DNA from: Sinonovacula constricta
Lineage: Eukaryota > Mollusca > Bivalvia > Cardiida > Solecurtidae
Direction: 5' to 3'
Assembly (NCBI GenBank): GCA_007844125.1
Contig: CM017556.1
Coordinates: 81,886,978 to 81,950,977 of the forward strand
DNA length: 64,000 nucleotides
Part shown: one piece after another, positions 47,152 to 61,895 of the stretch
How positions within the stretch are numbered: position 1 is the first letter of the stretch
Layout: every line of letters starts with the position of its first letter
Made by a program: the position numbers and the translations under genes
Notes under the pieces: generated by a model
Seen by the model: the letters and a program-made list of their open reading frames with translations, nothing else
What the model was told of the DNA's origin: nothing
Database searches by the model: none

Positions 47152-49198
47152 ATTTGACAAAAACATTAAGCTGATAATATCCTACAAACAAAGGTGCTGT
47201 CAATACGCCTCTTTATATTAATCAATACAGTCAGTCTTGACAGATGACAGATTCATATGCCTTGACACTATTTCACTTTGTCGGAATTTCGATATGTTGG
47301 TTGACAAAGACGGTCAGAAAGTCAGACTTATCACGGAGAGCCGAGTCAAGTATCTGTGGAGTCTGGTATAACTGTCAGAATGAAAACCTGACAAAAATGC
47401 CCATAATGTCACTCATGGGTGTTAAGTCGAATCGGAATAAAAAAAAGAATTCTAGCCATTAAAGCAACAACACCCAAATAGAAGAATTTTATCAACAATT
47501 CTAAAGATACGATTTTAGTTATAGTATGTATATGTTATGCCGAATTTCAGATCATATACAAGGGGTCTTCTTTCATTATATAAAAGTAAAGCCTTTTTAT
47601 TAACATGAACACAACAGTACTGTGTTGTCATACCATACGTGATCGCAATCCACATGAACTACACCTGCATAAACAAATTAAGGTATATTTAAGACAAAAT
47701 GACTCATATCATTTACAAACATTTTGAAATTTGACAGGCCAAAATTTGTTAATCAGACATATCAGTTATCTAGGTTTATATTATTATTTAACTATTTTAC
47801 TGTCTAGATGCTGAGATTTACTCACGTCCCTTACTCGATGTCTTCACACTCCGGCAAAAAGTTGTTGTTGTTGTTTTCGTAGCTACGTAACCGCACTTTT
47901 CACCTACTAAACAAATGCTGTCGCAACTTTAGTCGGATATCAGAGCAAACGCCATTGGTAGAAATTCTAGTCATCGTCATATACCGTTTTGTTCCTTTTA
48001 CAGGTACGAGACATGGAAATCATGTCATAAACAATCAAATACTAATATATTATAAAGTAGCGACAAATATCTAAAATGTAGTGTCTCAGTATTCTAAAAG
48101 TTCAATTTACTTAAATAGGTATCCATTATGTTAATTAAAGACTTGTCATTATATCTCTTTAAAGATATTTTCTTCTTCTCTTACCCACTTACTTTCTCTT
48201 TACTATTTGACGCATTTTACAGATTTTATTACACTTAAATATATTATGCTTATATGCTATATACATATAAAGGTTTGCTCCAAACTTAAAGGTATAATAC
48301 CGAGTAGTATTACGAAGAAAAGGTGAACACAAATATCTACCAACGTGATGATCTTATCGCGTTGAGCTAAATTTTACAACGACATGTTGTAGCCATATAA
48401 CAATAGTTATGCAACCATGCTGTAATGACTATATAACGGAGGCAGTTAGTGTTATATATGCTTACACAATACACGCACCATTACGAATCAAAGTTAATCT
48501 GAAGAACCAAAAATAGTATCCTGCATACGTTGCCATGTTCACTGTTAACATTCATTTTACCATGTTTCACCTGCTGTTTTATATAGAAAAGTGTGCGCTA
48601 GATACCATGTCTGCTTGAGATTTCGTTGCCATGGCACCGGCAAGTAAAAGATACCACGCGCGTGAAATATGAAATATTAACATATTTGCTTTAACATGTC
48701 TGTCTAAGTTCATGCATTTTCTGAGCAACGTATATAATTCTTTAAACACATTCCGTATGTTAAAGCAATACATTTTGAAATTAATATATTTGGACTTCTT
48801 TTTTTGTTCGGGTACACTTAGGAAACACATTTAATAAATGCTTAAAATTAAATATATTGTAAGGAAACCCGATACATTGGAAGTCTTAACAAGTGGAAGG
48901 CTTCAATGTTGTGACAAACAGAAACCCAACAAAAGCACAAACCGATCTATCATAGAAGGAACACAATTCGCTGCGGAATATTAGAGTCCATCCAAATTCT
49001 TAATATCTTACGCATCATTTCTGAACCTGTCGAAATAAGAGAGTTTAATATCGAATAAAAGATGTAGTAACAATGTCAATTTTCCATTAATTATAAGTTT
49101 GGGCCATAAATTTGTCAAACTGTTTCCTACCAGTAAAAGCATAATTTGCATATTATGTGGGATTTCTATATTTTATTTCAATGTTTCCATATAAGGTG
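47152..49198. other. AT-rich noncoding segment, copy 2
   Basis: Counterpart of 11075-13139, several percent diverged by eye. No gene is seen. Confidence 0.5.
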
Positions 49199-49920
49199 CA
49201 TAGTCATGTATACAGAAAATAAACACAACTGAACAGAGTAAATCAGTCAGCCGCATTATAGACACAAACAATAGTATGTGAAAACAAAGTGTGAATCTCG
49301 AATTTTACTTCTGATGAAGCGTGTGTTTTCCTTGTCAAGTAATAAGTATGCATTTTCACCAACCTTTATTTGTTTTCTGATAAAAGAGTGTTTTTGTTGT
49401 TGTTTACTATCTTATATAAGTAGTGTTTCGATAAGAACAAGGGGCTGTACTTGAATATATTGTTTATAGGACAATTTTTAAATATTGGCAATTATGTTAG
49501 ATTTATGTTATGTTACGTAAAAGATGTGTACCCATTTCCGTCAACATTTTAAATGTACATTCTGTTTAAATTACTTGCAATAGGTATGATGAATAGGTAA
49601 AATTTATTTTTCAAAATGAATAGATGCATGTATATTGGCAACGGATTTCAAAGGCGACGACAGGCCGGCAGTTCGGTTTGATCAATCAAATTGTTCCGAT
49701 GCAGTGTTCTAGCGAAAAATGTGATACAGTATATGTGTTACAGAACACGATTCCGTTAGGGCACTTACAAAACAAATTATCATAATTTGATCCACAACAC
49801 TTGTGTTGTAACGTGCTCTTGTTCTTGACACTACATGACACCATGCCTGATGGTTTTGTCTGTTTGTGGCGCCCTATATTGTCAGCCAGAATTAAGTAAT
49901 TTGAGATTGTGTATAAATGA
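49199..49920 (+). repeat. Old repeat block (13.1-kb type), copy 2
   Basis: Counterpart of 13140-13835, with ~38 extra bases near 49616-49655. Confidence 0.6.
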
Positions 49921-50403
49921 TTAATAAACTAAAACCATATGTAATATGTTACATGTAAGTAACTGGGTTTCGCTGGTAATAGATAAGGATGTCTTGTATT
50001 ACATATAATGGCCTCAAAGCTTTCATTGTCAATAAAAACATCCATTATAATACAGTGTAATCCATACAAATTCCCGAATGACCCATCATCAGTTTGAAAG
50101 AATTTTACACCTATAGTTCCTAATTTAAAATCATCAAACTTTTGGTCACTAAAGTGACTTACACAAAATGATCGTTTCGATGATAAATAACATTATAATG
50201 AAAATTGAGTTGTCTTCATGTGAAGTAATAGGTTATCATAATCGCACGTCTTCACATTTGAATGTAACGTGTACATCATTTTGAAAATTCAAAACGACAG
50301 AACTTTGCACCATCATATTAAAGGCTTGAGAACATAAGACGTTAAAATTCTTAAATTTGACTAGCTGGCAACATGAACAATCATCAATATCGACCCCAAA
50401 ATT

Positions 50404-52308
50404 TATCTAAATACAAAACACATGGTTCATAAAATCCATATCTCTTTCTCCATAAAATATCACAGAACAAATATTTAAAGAGGAGAATATGAGGTTTTAA
50501 TGAGATCCCCTCGAAGAAAGTTAACACCAACTAGTCCACCGTTCTATGGAGTTATGTAAGTGAAGTGTATGTGGCTTCGTGCTTGTTCGGAATGAATGTA
50601 AGTATTCTATTTTCTGTTAGACTTCTTCTGTAAAATTAACCACAGAATTTTACTACAGGTGTTAAAGTGTTTGCATTTACTGAAAAGTGGAAGATATTGA
50701 TTTGCTGAGTTAAGAAAACAAAACTTGCTTTTATTAAGTTGAGTAAACACAGAAATACTTAAAACTACTTTTTCTTATGTAAGTTATTGTCATTTTAAAA
50801 TAAAGTTTTAACATACGTGTCTTTGTCAAGGGAACATGGCGTGCCATGCTTTATTCATGGTGTTATTGCCATTGCCGTTGTACCTATTACTTCCGTTGAA
50901 GATTATCTATTTCCCGTTATTTATAGCCTTTCGAGTTTTAGATATATGTAAAATGCTTTCGTATTTTTAAACTTTATTGTGGGCTCAATTTATATTTAAG
51001 CTGAGCCTAAATGATATGTATAACAAAATATTGTTCTTGCTAAAGTCAGCGAGACTCTCATGTAAATTCATTGTTAGTATGGCAGCCAACATTATTGTTT
51101 TGGTAGATGACATATCGAGACTTAACATAAGCAAAAAGAGGGTTTTCGCAATATATTGTATTTAAATATAAACCTTTATGTACATCTACATACATTCCTT
51201 ATAAGTATAAACCATTAAGACAAGTATAAATGATCCGTCCAGTCGTCATGATAACATTTAGTTGTTCGGACGCTCGAGTAAGTTGTAATCACAAAATGTC
51301 ATCACTGTATTATTTGTTCATGTTATATTGTTTTGAACGTATTTATGGATCCATAGAAACAATATTCTACATTTCACTGGAACGAAAAACCAGAAGCTGT
51401 AAGCAATGTCGTAATGTGACGGTGGATGTATATCGAATAACTCTGGAATAGAGTTTTTCTAACACTTTCTGGACTGTATATTATCAAGTTCCTCAGTTAT
51501 TTGTTTGAATAAGGAGTTTTTCAATGTCATTCACGTCTGAAAAATGTGTCTGTTTGTTTCAGAATTGACAGAAAACTTACTAACTTAGAACTGTCCGTGT
51601 CTTCCTAATGTACCAGTTATGGCAAAAGAAGATAAATATGTCTACTAAAAGTAAACGTGCCCTACGTATAAGAACGGTTGACAATTGGGTGCTTAGTTAT
51701 CTCAGTATCTGTGTTATTGAAGAATGTAGTAAATAATAAAAGCAAGGCTTAGCCACGTACATTTCTTAAAGGAAACAATTGTCAGTGTTTAATTGACATT
51801 TCCTCTTTACAATGATGACTTTAAATAAGTTGATTACAAACACATATCCTATGCTGGAAAATCCATTGGCAACGTATGATGAAGATTAAATGCAAACAAC
51901 ATTACAAAAAGGTAAAAAGGTATTGTAGTAAACAACATAAAGCAACGCATGTTCGAAGTATATTTGTAACTAATTCAATGAACAAAGTGCACACATCATT
52001 TCTTAATACTGCAAATGAATGCTTTCAATTTTTCTGGCAAGAAAATGCAAACATTAGGTCCCTGTGGCTTACCTCTGTTGTTAAACTGTACAGAGGGAAT
52101 CTGAGAGAAAAGACAATAATTGCATTTATTCTGAACAACCACAGAGCCAAGTGTACTTCACTAACATAACTACAAATAACGGTTGACTAGTGGGTGCTTG
52201 GATGTCCTCGAGAGGATCTCATTAAAACCTTATTTTCTCCTTTTACACTCGCCCTGTGATACATTAAGAACTAAAATACATACATTACTTTTACAAACTA
52301 TTTGTATT
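50404..52308. mobile_element. Inverted-repeat element, copy 2
   Basis: Arms at ~50404-50720 and ~51999-52308. The left arm keeps a GAGGTTTTAATGAGATC stretch that copy 1 has partly lost, which makes the arm match clearer. About 78 bases absent from copy 1 lie just outside the left arm (50325-50402). A 97-codon open frame (51876-52169) runs into the right arm. Confidence 0.5.
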
Positions 52309-53279
52309 CTATTCATGTGTAGTTTGTGTCTCTACTGTTCCTTTCTCTTTCTGCAGTTATCTTCTGGTCAAATTGATCAAAATTTAGAAAACATTTTAAA
52401 GTCATATTCGTGTTTGAATGCTTACGCATAGTTCAAATCATTGCACGAGTTACGTTCAAAATCTACGACTATGCTTACCCATTACAACAACAAAAAAGCA
52501 ACAACTCAATGTTCATTATAATGTTTTTATCACTGAGACGATCATTTTAGGCTCACTTATATGACCGTAAGTGTGATGATTATAAAAAGGCAATAGACTT
52601 GTCTTATATTGAGATTATTTCACTCCAAAACTAATGATGACCTTATTTGATATAGTTGAGTGTAATGTTGCATAAGGAATACTTGTTTGGCAAAAGAAGA
52701 GTTTAGGTTGACCATTTTTATAAGTGTAAATTAAAACAAAACACATTACAAAGGTAAAACTAAAATTGCGAAAGAGCAAAACAGGGACACATTGCTAAAT
52801 TCGACATGGAATTTAACATCAGTATTCAAAATAGGTTCACCGTGTAAATTACAGAGCTAAATGTACGCCAACATTATCTACTTTGTATCAAAGTTCATTA
52901 ATAATATTTATTTTGCCCAAAAATCGGCTTATTTTTTAACCTTTAAATTTAATAACTGTTCGTATTTATGTTGGAAATAGTATCAACTGTGATTTGATAT
53001 ACAATGTTAATACTATATATATGTGGATTATAGTTATCATACAACTACTATTGATTTTATTTATGTTTTATGTACATTTCGCTCTAAGTTTAATACAAGG
53101 TGACTTTAAGAAAATGGAGTCAAAAAGGTTTGTTTTAGAATGTGGTAACTTCGCCATAGGACCAGGTGTAGACTGCATCTCTAGCACTTTTAATAGTAGC
53201 TTCGGACATTCACATATGCATTTGTAAATACTCTAATGTAGTTAATCTTCTAAAAAATGCGCTTTTGAGCGTCTTTTAA

Positions 53280-53624
53280 GACGACAGCAACATTATAGAA
53301 GAAAATAATATGAACATTATATTGTGTACTTTGTAATTTCACATATTGACAATAAAAGCAGGTATTTTCTTGGTGGCGAGGTTAGGAATAGGCATGATCT
53401 GTATATGTAAGTATGTGTGTGTAGCATCAAAATTCACAAAGTACGAATCAAACTATAATGATAAAGTAGCTATATAGTCCCGTTATAGTGCGGTCATAAG
53501 TTTCTGAGCATGTTAAATCGTCTTATTTATGCTGTTGCTTCAATTGCGGTCGACACTTAAACAAATATTTGGCTTCTTAAGTTGTATTGTGTAATGCCAG
53601 TTATGTTGCGTTAACTATGCTATA
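53280..53624. other. Copy-2-specific sequence before the SINE remnant
   Basis: After TAAGACGACAGCAAC the two copies diverge completely for ~330 bases here versus ~115 bases in copy 1 (17076-17180). They rejoin at the SINE body. No gene is seen. Confidence 0.6.
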
Positions 53625-53800
53625 GGGCCCTTGTGACCGAATGGTAGATTTGTTGGCTGATTTATCGGCTCGTCTTTTACCGCGTTGGTTCGAGCACTGG
53701 TAGGGGTTGAGAATGCTCTTGCAGGTGTCGGTGCTCCGATGATACTGAATATACATCTGTTTAGTTTCCTTTTCCCATTAAAAGCTAGGCGTATCTAGAA
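53625..53800 (+). mobile_element. tRNA-derived SINE remnant, copy 2
   Basis: An A-box-like TGTGACCGAATGGTAGA (53632-53648) and a B box GGTTCGAGCAC (53687-53697) are spaced as in a tRNA head. A body with GCTCTTGCAGGT follows. Confidence 0.55.
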
Positions 53801-54979
53801 TTTTAATAGTTTTGTCATTGAGATGTATGGATACGAAAATATGAGACCAGACAATGAATATAAAACACCAATTTCGCTAATTTTGTAATTGTTTGGGCAT
53901 TGAATTGAGATTTGAGTTAATCCGTATATGAAGTTTCATTTGCAGTCAATGTAAGTATTTTACTGTGATAATCAATGTTAAATTTCTGTTTGTAAAAAGA
54001 CTCACTTGTACTAACATAACACACCTAAATGGGTCTCTATTCAATCTTGGTTGATTTGGATGCAATGCTTGCTTTAGTTATGATTTATTGGACATTGACC
54101 CTTGTCTTGCAAGAAATACTGTTATCAGCCTTAATTTTAGTTTTATATTGAGAACACTTTAATCTTTAATGTTAAGTTTGTCGTATTTTAGTTTGTCAAC
54201 ACTCAGATATTAAGTGCATTACTTATATGTTTACGACGCATTTTTTTATATGAAGCTTTGCGTTAATCTTGTTGTGATTTTGCTATCTACTTGTGGGGAG
54301 AGGATTGTACAAAGAATTCTGGAAAACGAATATTCATAGACCAATTATTTACATTAAAGTGACAAAATTTAGTAAAACGCTTGAAGCTTGAATTTAATAT
54401 AAGAAATATTATTAAATAGAATTCTTCGCTCTTTGACTTGTGTATTGACTAACACAGTAAAATTGATTTTTGGGTCGTTGACTAAATGAATGTTTATTTG
54501 ACGGTAAATATTAACAATGTTTCTATAAATTGCTTTAATAAAAAAGAACGAGTTAAGTAATAAAGAACAAAATACACCTTACGGACCCGTATAAATAGAT
54601 CAAATAGCCACAAGGCTTGGACTAGAATGAAGAGTATGTTGGTACTGCTGCCACAGACAAACGGTGTCTGTTTATAAAATGAGACTAAAGATGGAATATG
54701 CAACCTTTTTCTAATGTTCTATCATAACACATAACTTAAATCAATGCAGTCTTATTTACAGTGTAGATCTATTTGCAAATGACAATAAATAACCATAACG
54801 TAAGAAAAAAGTGCAATCATAGAAAATCGGCTAACAAAACGTTATGTAAACCCATTCAAGTACCAGACCTTTTCATTATAAAAGTACCAACAAAAAATTA
54901 TATTGTGAAATTAATAACCTGGTTGTGCTACTCTGGTTCTTAAGTTTCAAAGTTTTAAATAACAATATTTTCCTAAATG

Positions 54980-57900
54980 AAACAAAGCAAGTAACGTCTA
55001 CAAACGGCATATAATTAAAAAGGTATCTCTCCTATAAAATGCCTCTGTGAAGTCATAGATAAGCATATATGACAAAGTCATGAGTATTGCAATATATACC
55101 GACGTTTGAAAAGGCACAGAACAAAGGTATTCACATGCAAGCTAAATGTAAAAGTAAGAACAATTTGTTGCGATCTTCTACATTTCACTGGAACAGGAAA
55201 CCAGAAGCCATAAACATTGTCGTTATTTGTTAGAAACATGTGCTACCGCCACGTGACGGTAGATGTATATTGTTAGGCCTAATTACAAAAGTGTTGTGTT
55301 TCTCTAGCACCTTCTAGGCTGTACATTATCTACATTATCAGTTATAAATTTGATTGGGGTGTTTCGAAATGTCATCAACAGTTCGAGCAATATACCTGGG
55401 TCTTTTTTTCAGAATGTATAGCAAGTCTTGCTAGAATAAGGTTGTTGGTGATTTTTCCCGGTCCCGTAGTCACATTTGAAAGAAAGCTCAAGTCAAGCAT
55501 GCCTTAAATATTAGCCAACCTTCATTTATTTTTTATTTTTTCATATTGTCTGAGCATGTCAACTCTTCGAATATCTGTGCCATCGGAGAACTTAGTATTA
55601 TAAAATAAAAACCTTTGCTCCGTAAATTTCTCAAAGGAAACAGTTATCAGTGCTCAAATTGACATATCCTCTTTAGAATGTCGACGTTGAAATTAAGAAA
55701 TAGAAGAAAGACCGTCTTTAAGTTTACTAACATAAACGGGTCCTTCTAAAAGGGACGGTGCTAATTTTGCAACAGGTAACCCCATTAAACGATTGTTGAT
55801 TTGTTCCTTTGACCGAGTATCTGAAGTCGCTGGAAGTTGGAACTATTAAGCCCCCAACCGCGTATGTTTAGGTCGGGTCGATAACTTTTATCTAGGTTGA
55901 TCTTCCACCGGACGTAATGTAAACCACTGAGAATCTAAAATCAGACCTATGTCTGGCGTCTTCCAATAAATTGGAAGTGACAGTTATTATGGTCAAGGGT
56001 GAAGGTTTGTATCGCATGTATCACCACCAGTTTAGGACCCAAATTATTGGTTTAAAGTGACCTGTTTCTCGGTATTGAAAAAGCTAAGCATAGATGACAT
56101 TGTAATATGCTAGTTAATTCATCAAGGAAATAGATTAATGCAATTAATAAATCACTATCGTAGCTTTAAGGTAATGGATAGAAATATTTGTCTAAATTTA
56201 ACAACATTTAATGATGTTCTAAAGCCAGAATTAATATGAAAATAATTAAAATAATTCTCTACTTCAAAAGGTTGAAAATTGGTATATATACTAATTCTCA
56301 ACCTTTTAGAATTAGAGAATTATTTGAATTGACGATAAGTTAGACATACGAAAGATCACCAAATCAATCAATACCACAAGGATTTGGTTTGTAGTGTTCT
56401 AAATCTAGATTATATCTCATAATATAGTAAGCAAAAACGAACCGTGACGATGTTGAGAGTATTCAGGGATATAAACGTTCATCGTTTCTTGAAAATTGTT
56501 CTTGATAACAGAATTATCTTTTTTTTGGTACATTCAACTACATGTTATTATAAGAGCCACTTAGACTAAGTTTATAGATAGAAAATATGCTTGTTCAGAA
56601 GACATTATAGGAGAAAACTATTTTTCAATAACAATAAGTTCATATTAGTTAAAGTTAAAGTCATGCACCTTATATTGTACGGGCGACAGTGTGTCCTAAA
56701 TTTTAAACAAAAATTCCAGTTTGGGACATTTATTCAATATTAAAGGACTTACCGTATTATTATTCAAGTCTGGCTGTCGGCAAATTTCAGTAGTGTACTT
56801 CCGCGTTCTGCTTCTTAAGTGTCATCATATGCTTTAGATATTTCAGAAGAGTATTCAGTTAAATCAAAGATGCGTTAAATGTTTTGTCGATGGTAGACGA
56901 CATTAAAAGTCCGTCAGGACATATATTGTATTATTGTGTTACTAAAACCGCATTAATTTTATTAGTCAGTACATTATGCTCCATTCCAGTTGCCATGTAA
57001 AGAACGTAGTCTTTATTCATTTCAGCAAAGAAAACATAAATTAAATCGTAAAGCGGTCAGCCACATTACAGACACTTATACGAACGCGAACAAATGACAA
57101 GAACGGTTGGAAAGTGGATTTTGCCATATAAGGAGCCTGTGTACATGTAGTACGTGGCAGGATTGAACTTGTTTACCAACCGCAATTTATGACGGTATAT
57201 TTTCCACTACGTACATATCAAAAATGTTGAAAACGAAAATTTCCATTTAAAACTAGAACTGACGGTTAAGAACGATCATTTCGAACGAATGATGTACGAG
57301 TAGGTCTCGGGGCATGAAATACTGCAGTTATTTTGAAATCTGAAATGCCAGTAATGCATCTGGATCATTTTTTCTATCTTATAGTTTAATACAAATATAA
57401 TTTATAATATATATGTTTCGGAGGTTTAACGGGGTGCTACGGGAACGTATTGTATAATAGGCAATCTTTTTTATCTTTAACGTTAAATAAAGATCTATTT
57501 GTATCCATCCTAAACAATGAACCTGGGTGTGCATTCCGCTTAGAAGAAAATGCAATAAATATGACAAAATTGATTATTCATAAGCATTTACTGAAAACAG
57601 ATTTCAAAACGTGAAGAGTGACAAGGAATTTGGTTTGATCAGTACAGTAATTGATCCGATCCAGTGTTTTAATGACCTATGTTATATTGTGTGAGCGTGT
57701 TTCTGGTAGGACTCTTACACCATAAATTACCATAATTTAATCCACATCACGCGTCTTTCATTTTAATCAACGGCTAATGATTCGCTTTCTGCGATGTTTT
57801 TAATCTGGTCGTTCGTAGAAAGAAACTTTACCCGATTTATTTTAATATACTGCTGATTTCCTGCTAACAGATGTATATATTATTATTCACAACGAAATGA

Positions 57901-59100
57901 CGAACCCTTATTAGCAATTATTATCTTCATATTTAAATCAAGAACTTAAGCTGCATTTTTTCAAATGTCTTTCTGAATATCATTAGTACAAAAAGAATAC
58001 AGTAAAAAAAGAATAAATCCAACAAGCCGAAAAGATAAATATTAATGACGGTGTTTAAAAAACAAAGAATCGTTTTTTCGATCACACAGATATTATATAG
58101 AGCACTACATGAGACTTCCATTTTCCCCCAAATGGTCATCGAGTTTATTTTGTTGAACATGTTAAACATATTGTACATTTTTAGATAAAATATTTTACAC
58201 TATTTATATAAGTCCACAGTCAATGTTTTGTATAAATTATCAAGTAAACGGTGGGATTTAAACACACACATATTAAACAATATGAGAGTGGCTGAGTTTT
58301 TTACAATTATCGCGATTGGTGTGTGATTACAAAAGCCATTCCTTCAGTTACAGAGTAACGTGTGACTTAAGATTGAGGAGGGTCCTAAAATATGCGTAAT
58401 TTTTAATTATGCATAGTACCACTAAACGCACACTTTTAGCAGGCTTTGTATCGTTTCTTTAAATACAATGTGTCGTTGATTACTAAATGTTAAGTCCCTA
58501 TAACTTACAGGCATTGCCAAAAATCACATGTAATAAAAGTCTGTTAGAAAATTACATTTTTATAGCATAATTAGGCCGAAGGAAATATGCGGAAAAAAGA
58601 AGAGGTTGCTTAATGAAATCTTAAAATGGAATGATACACAACTGTTCAATGATGTCCGAAAGTTTCTAGCTCTGTCCTCAGAAATAAACACTTGTCTTTA
58701 CAGGTTATTTGTTTAACTATGCCTGCAGATATATTAACAGGGGGTAACACTCTTCGAGTAGCAATGTTAAGGTTGATGATGGTTAAATTGGTTAAACCTA
58801 GTTTCGTGAGCAATTACTATCGGAAATCATGTCTTCTGGGAAGTAACGTCGAGATTTTGACATCCTCAGTTGACACCGGTCAGATAAATTGACATGATTA
58901 ACATTATCAATTCAGAGGTTTAACTGTGGTTGCGGGGTATAGTCGACCAAACATCTTTCTGAAAGCAATATTTGTTACGACAATAACTGTACTTGTATGT
59001 CCTTATTATACAGAGTTGTAATGTGCTCATGGTTTTCACAGTACAGGATAACTGCTTGCAGGTCCTTTCTGTTGTTGGCGCTTTAAAATATTACCCAAAA
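54980..59100. repeat. Low-divergence tract between the two 36-kb copies
   Basis: Partner of 18390-22510. By eye about 15-20 differences in 4.1 kb, against several percent plus indels on both sides. The edges are abrupt. Confidence 0.75.
56249..56325. repeat. Long imperfect hairpin, copy 2
   Basis: Identical to 19658-19734. Confidence 0.75.
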
Positions 59101-60420
59101 TAAACAAAGATCGTGTATAAAGGTAAATAACTTAAAGCTGCTTGTACAAATATACCATAAAAAGAAACATATTTACAAAACATTTATGACAAAGAAAAAA
59201 CCGTCTACCGTTATGCAATACCTACTGATGATCAATGATGTTGAACTCCGTTTGGTTCCTATCAGGGCACAGACACACTGTTTATAATTTCATAATGAAA
59301 AAGTTATATGTTAAATATTTAAATCTATGTATTGCCATGGTAATGCATTCTAATTTGATATTTCATCATTCTGTTTCGTTCTTGTTCAACCTGTACAAAT
59401 CTTTCTCGCGTTTGTCAGTAGGTCAGCTTTCATTACGTAATAACTTGTTTTCATAAGGTCTTGCAATGTCCCATGTTCCATTATAAGATGTATATCTAAT
59501 GTATCGGAATCGGTTAATTATTTCAATTTGTACAATGAACCTCGGTAAGACTGTATTGCTTCTAGCCATGTGCTATGATGGAAGATTTGTAATACAAAGC
59601 TAATTATTTAATATGGATAAGTTCATGCTTGACATTGTATTTTGGTTATATTTTATAAAGACATGATTTGTCAACTTCCTCTGTGACAATGATGCCCACT
59701 TATTCGTCATTCAAATCCCAACCTTGGGACTCTTTGTTCACTTTATATGAATCCTTTTAAGATTGATATCATCATTTGGTAATGTGATCGTTCTTATTGA
59801 TAAACGTAAATAATGCTGGATTGTTTATTTTAAATTAAAGCATTGAATCAGTCAACTACCCAAAAGCATTTGCTATTGAGTTAGTCGGTACACAAATGGA
59901 ACCGTAAGGAATTCTCATCGTTTATTTCATAAAAAGTCTAACTATTTAATTTCATTTGCTGCAGGAGTTTTATTGAATTGAGTCGTAGAAAAACTAATAA
60001 CCTGAAAATGTCCTTTTTCAGAGTCCTTCATACAACCTTGTCCCTACAATATGAGCCAAGAATATCAACGCATTTGAAATCACGACAAGAAGGAAGCTAA
60101 GCATCTGTCAAATTATTGTGTTATGCATAAACAAGTAATGCATTTGATATCGGACTGTTGTCAAATTCCCAAACTGACTTATGCTAACATTTTAGACAAT
60201 ATTTTTTTTTCAAAAAGTCTCATAATAATACCGTAAGCAATACAATACGATTTTATGCCTACACCCTCCCGTTGTCATTACAATGTATATTCGGATGTGT
60301 TAATTGCGCTCCCTTTTATAATGTTTTATTTACAATATTTATACATTTAAACTTTCGCCTGTGTTGCTGTCATGTTTATAAATACTGTCCGCCATCTGTC
60401 ACAAAAGTCATTTTAAGAAG
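59101..60420. other. AT-rich noncoding segment, copy 2
   Basis: Counterpart of 22511-24137 with ~76-bp and ~226-bp losses. No gene is seen. Confidence 0.5.
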
Positions 60421-61225
60421 ATAAAAGTATTTCCTATATTTATTTAAAAAATGTCAAAAGGTAATTCAATAATGATAGACACTCTTCAAACATATGGTCC
60501 TGTGGAGAATAAAACACTTTTTAAAACATAATTACATTTCACTCCATATATCCAATGACATATACTATGGTTTATGTGAAAGTTGAGAAAACAGGTTTCC
60601 TAACAACTTTACCTGCCTACTGCAACTGATTTGCACAGTCAAGCACGTGAAAAGCAATAAAATGGCAAACAGATACGCAGACAATGAAAACAATGATCGA
60701 AATATACTAACAGTAAATAAATTTCCATTCCAACGTCTTGTTTCGCCTTTGTATCGTATTCAGTTGAAAATGTACATCAAACATGTTTTTCTCAAATTAT
60801 ATCAGTAGGAGTATGATAAACACAATCCACGTTTCCCATTGTAGCGCAAAATAATACATAGTACGAATATTGTACATAATATACAAGTTTATAATGCATT
60901 TAGCCTAAACAGGACCAATTATTAATGGTAAAAGGGTAAAGAAATATGTCAGTATTGTGTCATTATTAACAATATCAAAGCTGTATGATACACAAAAAAG
61001 AGACGGTTAGTGTGCATCAAATCATGCAATATGCACCGTAAAATGAATAAACTTGTTTTGAATACTGATGTTAATGTCCGTATAACATTAGAAAATGTGT
61101 CCATGTTTTATTCTTGCGCAGTTCCGTGCTAAATTCTAATGTTATTAATTTATTTTTACTTATTGGTAATTAGAATGCATTACTTCAACGCTTGTATTGT
61201 CAACACAAGTATCTTTTATGTAAAT
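60421..61225. mobile_element. Copy-2-only ~0.8-kb insertion, possible nonautonomous DNA transposon
   Basis: Copy 1 goes directly from the sequence before 60421 to that after 61225. The ends show a short imperfect inverted match (ATAAAAGTA at the left, and the complement of GTATCTTTTAT at the right). No transposase ORF or clear target duplication is present. A deletion from copy 1 is the alternative. Confidence 0.35.
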
Positions 61226-61697
61226 GTACACATTATCGAATGATGTCATCAATAATTTAACCCCAATCAAAGACACACATCTTACTATGTATAATACATC
61301 ACACTCACGCTCACTTAAGTGAGTAACACCAACTGAGCCTTTTGATAATACACAACTGCATACTGTACCTTGTTGCTTAATTTGTACTAGTGCTTTTACA
61401 TAGTAGTAGATTATTTCGCATTTGAACCCAATTCGTTCATTAGTTTGAAAATTGAAAACAAAATACGATAATATTATAGGTTTTAGAACATTAACATTCA
61501 ATGAAATACTACTCATATACATTAAAAAAACGCATATGTCTTTAAACTGCCATCAAGTGTTTTGTCAATTTACATCATGATAAAAACAACAAAAAATAGC
61601 GACACCCAAACATAACAGAATACACAGTAAATTGTTAATAAAATTTAATTTTCGCCTTCATACACCACACACCGCACGTAAAAAGAGAGAAAACAAT

Positions 61698-61895
61698 GTT
61701 TTAATGAGATCCTCCCTACAAAATCCAAAAACCCAGTAACCAGCCGTTCGTAGTAGTTATGCTAGTGAAGTACTCTTGTCTTTCCTGACAGATTCTCTCT
61801 GTATAGTCCAACAAGAGAGGCAAGCCACAGATGCTGAAATGTTTCCTTTACTTAACATAAACAATAGTAGATATTCATTTGCTGTGTTGAGAAGT
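61698..61895 (+). repeat. Third arm copy of the inverted-repeat element, copy 2
   Basis: Counterpart of 24616-24815 with scattered changes. Confidence 0.6.

Noticed and set aside
61160..61522. 120-codon minus-strand ORF
   Set aside because: It spans the border of the copy-2-specific insertion, so it cannot be an old gene.
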